The notes under the pieces were generated by a model. It ran no database searches. It was not told the DNA's origin and saw only the letters and a program-made list of their open reading frames with translations. From NCBI GenBank assembly GCA_017475405.1, contig JAFVFN010000018.1, forward strand, positions 62,001-126,000: a stretch of 64,000 nucleotides of DNA, read 5' to 3'. The stretch is from Elusimicrobiaceae bacterium. Its GTDB lineage: Bacteria > Elusimicrobiota > Elusimicrobia > Elusimicrobiales > Elusimicrobiaceae. Shown piece after piece: positions 59,295-64,000 of the stretch; position 1 is the stretch's first letter, and every line of letters begins with the position of its first letter. The position numbers and the translations under genes are program-made.

Positions 59295-61682
59295 TTAACG
59301 TATGCCCGTTACTTCATATCCAGCATTTTGCACGGCCTCTATGAGTACCTGATCTACCACCGGAGAGGCACTTTCCACTACAGCAGTCTTGCTAGGAAAA
59401 TCAACCGAAGCCTTGACCCCTGCAATTGCGTTTAAAGCACGCTCGACATGCGCGGCGCAATGCCCGCACATCATACCTTTGATTTCTAACGTTTTATGCA
59501 TAGTTATTTCCTGTTTTTCATCTTTAAAAGACGGTTTAAAACGATTTAACCGAAGAGCATTGGTTACCACACATACCGAACTGATACTCATAGCCGCAGC
59601 AGCCATCATCGGATGGAGTTTCCACCCCCATACCGGGTAAAACACGCCGGCCGCCAACGGGATACACAGTACATTGTAAAAAAATGCCCAAAATAAATTC
59701 TCTTTAATGTTACGTAACGTAGCCCGGCTTAGCTGTAAAGCTGTAGCCACCTCCCGCAAATCAGCACGCATGAGTACCATATCCGCAGAGGCAGCTGCTA
59801 CGTCCGTTCCGCTCCCTAGCGCGATCCCTACCTCCGCACACGCCAAAGACGGAGCATCATTAATACCGTCCCCCACCATCGCTACGATCTGCCCATCTGC
59901 CTGCAGTTGGTCTAAGAACTGCTGTTTTTGCGCAGGTAATACCCCGGCACGTATTGTTTCAATGCCTGTTTGTACTGCCACAGCACGAGCCGCCTCCTCA
60001 TTATCTCCGGTCAGTAAAGCTACTTTCAGACCCATACATCGAAGTAAAGATATAGCCTCTTTAGAAGTTGCTTTGACAGTATCACTAAAACTTACGGCAC
60101 CTACATATTGTGCTCCGTATGCAAAAAACAGTACAGTCTGCCCTTGACGAGCAGTAGTATGCAAGGTTGTTTCGGCCTCAGGAACTTGGATTTTCCATGT
60201 TTGCATCGCTTTTAAGTTGCCGCCGGATACCAGCTTCCCCTCATACAGAGCGCGTACTCCCAAACCGGGATACTCCTTAAAATCAGTCACTGTTTGTTCA
60301 ACTGTTATTCTCTGCGAAAGCGCATATTTTACCAACGCAACGGCCAACGGATGCCCGGAGGGTTTTTCGAGGGAAGCGGCATATCGTAATAACGTTTCCG
60401 GTGTTACACCAGCTGCCGGTATTACCCGGACTGCCTGCATTTGTCCGGTCGTAACCGTCCCCGTTTTGTCCAAGACCACGGTGGTCACAAGGCGCGCTCG
60501 TTCCAACACTTCTGCCGATTTAATTAAAATGCCGCGTTTGGCCCCTACTCCCATCCCCACCATCATGGCCGTAGGCGTGGCCAGCCCCAGAGCACACGGG
60601 CAAGATATTACTAACACACAAACAGCACACGACAGGGCAAACGAAACCCCTGCCCCATACAACCACCAACCTATAAAAGTAATGAGTGCAATCCCGATTA
60701 CCACCGGCACAAACACCCGACTGACCTGATCGGCTAAGCGCGTCACGGGGGCGTTGCTGTTTGCCGCCTGTTCCACCAGCGCAATCATATGTGCCAGTAC
60801 TGTATCGGCACCGACTTTCCATACGCTTAGTTCAACATATCCGCTGGTTAATATGGTCCCGGCCGTTAACGGGTCTCCCGTATGTTTATCCTGTGGCAAA
60901 CTCTCCCCGGTAAGCATGGACTCATCCACCGTACCGGCCCCCTGACTGATTACTCCGTCCGCTCCAATACGCTCTCCCGCACGAACGAGTAAAGTATCTC
61001 CTGCCAAAACTTCTTCCACGGGGATAGTCAGTTCCTGCTGCTCCCGGCGTACATGCACCCGGGGCGGCAATAATTGCACCAAGGCCGCAATCGCACCGGT
61101 GGTTTTGGATTTGGCACGTGCTTCCAGCCATTTACCCAGGGTAACCAATGTTACAATCATGGCAGCGGATTCAAAATACAAACCTTGTTGCCCGGTTGCA
61201 AAGGCCCACAGACTTTGAATAACTGCAGCTGAAGCACCTAAAGCTACCAAGCTGTCCATCGTGGGAGTTCTCTTAAAAAGTTGCAAAAATCCGTTTGTAA
61301 AAAACCGTCGGTTGAACCACAAAATCGGTACAGTCAATATAAGTTGCCAGACGACTGGGACATGCCACGCATGTATCATGGCAACCAGCATCAGCGGAAT
61401 CAGAAACAACACGGACAGCCAAAAACGCTTCTTCAAGGCCACATCTTCCGCCGACATATTGGGTGAGTTTTCGGTTTCTTCTTGCACTCCGTAGCCGGCT
61501 TGTTCAACAGCCCGTATGATTTGAGCGTCCGGTACCTGATTGGTATCATACACAACTGTCAGACGGTTTTGCAGTAAGTTAACTCCCGCCTGCTTTACGC
61601 CCGGCAACGCACGCACGGCGTTTTCCACATGCATTTTGCACATGGCACAACTCATGCCCGTAACGGTAAATGTTTGTTTCAT
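59295..61682 (-). CDS. copA: Copper-exporting P1B-type ATPase with a fused CopZ-like domain
   Basis: N-terminal heavy-metal domain (GMSCAMC, 9-15), then P1B ATPase helices with CPCALG, DKTGT, the HP locus (PSGHPLAVALV) and GDGINDAPSLACA. After the last helix a second HMA domain (GMMCGHC, 736-742) begins at an internal Met and runs to the end (728-795), where normal CopA has none. A ribosome-site-like AGGAA lies 8 nt before the internal ATG (59501), so a free 68-residue chaperone could also be made. Start at MKQTF (61682) gives a TATTCT/ATG leaderless arrangement. Confidence 0.93.
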   Translation of the reverse strand: MKQTFTVTGMSCAMCKMHVENAVRALPGVKQAGVNLLQNRLTVVYDTNQVPDAQIIRAVEQAGYGVQEETENSPNMSAEDVALKKRFWLSVLFLIPLMLVAMIHAWHVPVVWQLILTVPILWFNRRFFTNGFLQLFKRTPTMDSLVALGASAAVIQSLWAFATGQQGLYFESAAMIVTLVTLGKWLEARAKSKTTGAIAALVQLLPPRVHVRREQQELTIPVEEVLAGDTLLVRAGERIGADGVISQGAGTVDESMLTGESLPQDKHTGDPLTAGTILTSGYVELSVWKVGADTVLAHMIALVEQAANSNAPVTRLADQVSRVFVPVVIGIALITFIGWWLYGAGVSFALSCAVCVLVISCPCALGLATPTAMMVGMGVGAKRGILIKSAEVLERARLVTTVVLDKTGTVTTGQMQAVRVIPAAGVTPETLLRYAASLEKPSGHPLAVALVKYALSQRITVEQTVTDFKEYPGLGVRALYEGKLVSGGNLKAMQTWKIQVPEAETTLHTTARQGQTVLFFAYGAQYVGAVSFSDTVKATSKEAISLLRCMGLKVALLTGDNEEAARAVAVQTGIETIRAGVLPAQKQQFLDQLQADGQIVAMVGDGINDAPSLACAEVGIALGSGTDVAAASADMVLMRADLREVATALQLSRATLRNIKENLFWAFFYNVLCIPLAAGVFYPVWGWKLHPMMAAAAMSISSVCVVTNALRLNRFKPSFKDEKQEITMHKTLEIKGMMCGHCAAHVERALNAIAGVKASVDFPSKTAVVESASPVVDQVLIEAVQNAGYEVTGIR

Positions 61683-61797
61683 ATATAATAGAATAGCGTT
61701 ATTAAAGGTATGTGTCAAACGGCTGTTTCTATTTTATGCGTGCACAGCCGCGCTAAATTTGGTTTAATGAAGTATCTTAACACCAAAGGAGAATGGG

Positions 61798-62892
61798 ATG
61801 AAAAAATTACTGAGTCTTACCTTGGCAACGTTGCTCGTATCCGCGGTAAGTTTCCCCGCAGATGCCTGCACGGGTATTGCCATTGATGCTGCCGACGGCA
61901 CCAAACTCTTGGCCCGTACTATCGAATGGAAAGGCGGCAACTTAAACAGCAAGCTGATTATTATGCCGCGCGGCATGAAAAACACCGCCCTTACACCGGC
62001 TGGACAAAACGGACATGTATGGTATAATAAATACGGCGCAGTAGGAGCCAGCACCGTAGAGGCACCGTTTGTAACTGAAGGCGTCAATGAAAAGGGATTA
62101 AACGCAGGGATTTTTTATTTTGCCAATTACGGCAGTTTAACGCCTTTTAACAACAAGCGTGCCAAACGCTCCGTCAGTGACGGTGAACTAGTGCGTTATA
62201 TGCTTACCAATTTTGCGACTGTAGACGAAGCATTAAAAGGGATTGAAAAAATTGAAATTATCCCCATCGGTCAGCCCGATAAAAACGGTCACTATGCCAC
62301 CGGACATTGGCGTATCAGTGACGCGTCTGGACGCAGCGTGGTATTGGAAATCACTAACAACGGAGAACGCCACGTATATGAAAACAACCTGCGCGTAATT
62401 ACCAACTCCCCGTCTTTCCCGTGGCACCAGGCTAACCTGAATAACTACATTCACCTCTCTGGTGGAGAAACACCTGACAAAACGGTAGGGGAAGTAAACT
62501 TGTTCTCGTTTGGCGGCGGCACCAATTTAATGGGACTGCCCGGTGATTTGACCCCGCCGGCCCGCTTGGTACGTGCGTTTTTCTACGTACAAAGTGCTCC
62601 GGTACCTCAAAATACTTACGCGGCAGTTACCCAGGCATTTCATATCTTAAATAACTTTGACTTACCGATCGGTGCCGAATATGCGCCCGGGGAACAAATC
62701 CCGGATATGCCCAGTGCCACCCAATGGACCGCGGTCAGCGATGTCACGCATCCGACATTTTACTACCGAACCATGTACAACTCGGCCATCCGCAAAATTG
62801 ATTTAACAAAAATTGACTTTGACAAAGTACCCTATACGGTAACGGCTATGGACGAAGTACCGCAGGAAGTATTTCACGAACGTCGCTTCTAA
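61798..62892 (+). CDS. Secreted choloylglycine hydrolase family amidase (BSH/PVA-like)
   Basis: Ntn-hydrolase that cleaves linear amides such as conjugated bile acids or penicillin V. The signal peptide (MKKLLSLTLATLLVSAVSFPADA) ends exactly before CTGIAI, so Cys24 becomes the N-terminal nucleophile. LARTIEW (Arg), VTNSPSFPWH and LPGDLTPPARLVRAFFY are family markers. Whether it prefers bile salts or acyl-homoserine lactone/penicillin-like amides cannot be decided. GGAG precedes the ATG by about 8 nt. Length 364. Confidence 0.9.
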   Translation: MKKLLSLTLATLLVSAVSFPADACTGIAIDAADGTKLLARTIEWKGGNLNSKLIIMPRGMKNTALTPAGQNGHVWYNKYGAVGASTVEAPFVTEGVNEKGLNAGIFYFANYGSLTPFNNKRAKRSVSDGELVRYMLTNFATVDEALKGIEKIEIIPIGQPDKNGHYATGHWRISDASGRSVVLEITNNGERHVYENNLRVITNSPSFPWHQANLNNYIHLSGGETPDKTVGEVNLFSFGGGTNLMGLPGDLTPPARLVRAFFYVQSAPVPQNTYAAVTQAFHILNNFDLPIGAEYAPGEQIPDMPSATQWTAVSDVTHPTFYYRTMYNSAIRKIDLTKIDFDKVPYTVTAMDEVPQEVFHERRF

Positions 62893-62906
62893 GAAACAAT
62901 TTAATA

Positions 62907-62945
62907 AAATACCCCGTCCTTACAAAACAGGGTGGGGTATTTTAT
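62907..62945. terminator. Bidirectional terminator
   Basis: AAAATACCCC and GGGGTATTTT arms with an 18-nt loop, between the amidase gene and the convergent pilin. Confidence 0.75.
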
Positions 62946-62948
62946 ATG

Positions 62949-63497
62949 TTAATCTTGATAATTCCATGCCACATAAGGAGAATTATTGTTTTGAGCGGAA
63001 AGGCCGCTCCTTCTCTCCAAACCGGTTTCTTCTTGACATATTTTATTTTGAATAGGGTAATCAGCTATTATTCGAGAGCCTCTTACATAACACCTTCTTA
63101 AGCTCGAATTTACCAAAGTGTGCGAGGGCCATACGGCATAACTCATTGAGATCAACGCATTCCTACATTCTATTCGTTCATCCTTATCCCCTCCGGTCAA
63201 CATAGTACAACTTCCCCAATCATACCTATATGTCGGATATTCTGATTCTGAATCCATAGTATAACCTTCAGGCATACTTACATCCAATTTGGCAAAATCA
63301 TCGGCATATTGTCCATTGGCCAAATAATAAACTTCTTGTGCCTCTGCAATAGTATGCACTAAATTTTTAAGTGTTGCATAGCGACTTTTCGTTACGGCTT
63401 TTTGGTACTGTGGTACTGCCACAGCGGCCAAAATCCCTATAATGAGCACCACTACTAAAAGCTCGATAAGCGTAAATGCTTGCTTCTGTTGAACCAT
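62949..63497 (-). CDS. Type IV pilin-like protein (T12-tract class)
   Basis: Starts [20 protein letters not shown], identical to the pilin at 14497-15006 over the first ~27 residues, then AVPQYQKAVTKSRYATLKNL, AQEVYYLANGQYADDF and several Cys. After the shared N-terminus the two globular domains differ strongly, as if only the 5' end was copied. Prepilin site A|F with Glu at +5. The upstream T12 region is shared with that gene. Length 182. Confidence 0.9.
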   Translation of the reverse strand: MVQQKQAFTLIELLVVVLIIGILAAVAVPQYQKAVTKSRYATLKNLVHTIAEAQEVYYLANGQYADDFAKLDVSMPEGYTMDSESEYPTYRYDWGSCTMLTGGDKDERIECRNALISMSYAVWPSHTLVNSSLRRCYVRGSRIIADYPIQNKICQEETGLERRSGLSAQNNNSPYVAWNYQD

Positions 63498-63566
63498 AAT
63501 TCTCTCCTTATATATTTCTTCTTATAAAGAGAGAATATCAAAAAAAAAAAACGCGTCAAGCATTAT
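63498..63566 (-). promoter_or_regulatory. Conserved T12-tract control region of pilin, second copy
   Basis: AATGC-TTGAC-GCG, twelve T, GATATTCTCTC and an inverted repeat with the AAGGAGAGAAT ribosome site, nearly identical to the region before the pilin at 14497-15006. Relative to that copy one stem base pair changed from C-G to T-G, which keeps the AATGC/GCGTT stem possible. TTGACG and TATTCT are 16 nt apart. Promoter spacer or attenuator cannot be told apart by eye. Confidence 0.6.
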
Positions 63567-63595
63567 TTAAGGTTGCGAAAATACGAGACAAAGAA

Positions 63596-64000
63596 TTATA
63601 ATAATGTTTTCTTTTGAAGCAGCTGTTCAAATGTAGTAACAGTTACCGGCCGGCTAAAGAAATACCCTTGTGCCAAGTCTGCCCCGCATTTGCGTAAAAA
63701 CTCCGCTTGTTCGCGCGTTTCCACACCCTCGGTTACAACCTTAACGCCCAAGGTCTTAATCATATTAATAGCCCCCTCAATGACTTTTTGAGCACGCGGG
63801 TTTTCTTCAAAACCCGATAAAAATTCTTTATCTAATTTGATACTGTCAAATTTTAATTCTTTAAGTACATTGAGTGAAGAGTATCCCGATCCGAAGTCGT
63901 CCATAGCTACCGGGAACCCATACAAATGCAATCCGCCAATAACTTCCTGGGCACGTTCTAAGTTATTAAAGATGACGCTTTCGGTAATTTCCGCTTCAAT
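63596..64000 (-). CDS. EAL-domain c-di-GMP phosphodiesterase, C-terminal fragment
   Basis: The frame is open through the right edge of the window, so the N-terminal part is missing. The visible ~134 residues hold the later EAL motifs: IEAEITES, VAMDDFGSGYSSLNVL (DDFGTGYSS motif with Asp ligands), IKLDKEFL, EGAINMIKTLGVKVVTEGVETREQ and QGYFFSRPV. All metal and catalytic residues of this section look intact, so it should hydrolyse c-di-GMP. The EAL motif proper and any GGDEF or sensor domain lie outside the window. c-di-GMP commonly controls type IV pili. Confidence 0.88.
   Translation of the reverse strand: MEAEITESVIFNNLERAQEVIGGLHLYGFPVAMDDFGSGYSSLNVLKELKFDSIKLDKEFLSGFEENPRAQKVIEGAINMIKTLGVKVVTEGVETREQAEFLRKCGADLAQGYFFSRPVTVTTFEQLLQKKTLL

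Overview
The window looks like chromosome of a host-associated bacterium of the phylum Elusimicrobiota (Elusimicrobium-like, probably from an animal gut). This is an inference from several traits together: many scattered single-copy type IV pilin-like genes with almost identical N-termini, a three-subunit NADH-linked [FeFe] hydrogenase (hydCBA), a proton-pumping pyrophosphatase, a PFK-based glycolysis, a secreted choloylglycine-hydrolase-type amidase and a Gram-negative envelope gene set. No rRNA, CRISPR array, transposase or integrase was seen.

Layout. 1-4.6 kb: end of an acyltransferase, pilin with a structured leader, phosphoglucomutase, murB. 4.6-11 kb: tRNA-Asp, a DUF2442/HTH gene pair, the ruvA-ruvB-spoIID-queA block. 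11-20 kb: ispH-pfkA-rlmB, pilins, a secreted phosphatase-like pseudoenzyme, a histidine kinase operon. 20-28 kb: an envelope lipoprotein operon (lpoB-type, COG3014-type, LPP20-type, FKBP isomerase), a DUF1646 transporter, more pilins. 28-41 kb: DUF2207 protein, two MntP-like genes, serine dehydratase, a GT9 enzyme, tRNA-His, a secreted receiver-domain protein, the hydrogenase, a CorC-type transporter. 41.7-50 kb: an accessory block with a WYL regulator, an AT-rich membrane protein/GTPase cassette, ankyrin proteins and TPR-like proteins. 50-64 kb: secreted possible ADP-ribosyltransferase-like and glutaminase-like proteins, hppA, a dCMP deaminase, an outer-membrane barrel, ferritin, nadE, copA, a bile-salt-hydrolase-like enzyme, a pilin and the end of an EAL protein.

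The two most interesting signals are non-coding. First, five copies of a structured RNA of about 190-200 nt occur here (about 463-650, 11435-11630 minus, 19658-19852, 28035-28226 minus, 42946-43135). Four lie between a promoter and a pilin gene. Every copy has a 10-14 bp outer stem, internal hairpins, a perfect 9-11 bp long-range pairing whose sequence differs completely between copies, and a final intrinsic terminator whose 5' arm can instead pair upstream. This is the architecture of a transcription attenuator. The fifth copy has its own promoter and terminator and no pilin. Second, four promoters between 41.69 and 49.98 kb share an inverted repeat of the form CGACA-N5/6-TTGTC fused to the -35 box, each with a 16-nt spacer. 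They surround a WYL-family regulator and drive a small membrane protein, the GTPase cassette, an ankyrin pair and a TPR gene. Together these look like one co-regulated, possibly defensive or stress-related, undescribed module.

Other oddities: two pilins preceded by a conserved T12 tract, a purple-acid-phosphatase homologue with its metal ligands replaced, a response-regulator receiver domain behind a signal peptide, a copper ATPase fused to a CopZ-like domain with an internal start site, and many genes whose -10 box lies 3-7 nt from the start codon (leaderless mRNAs).
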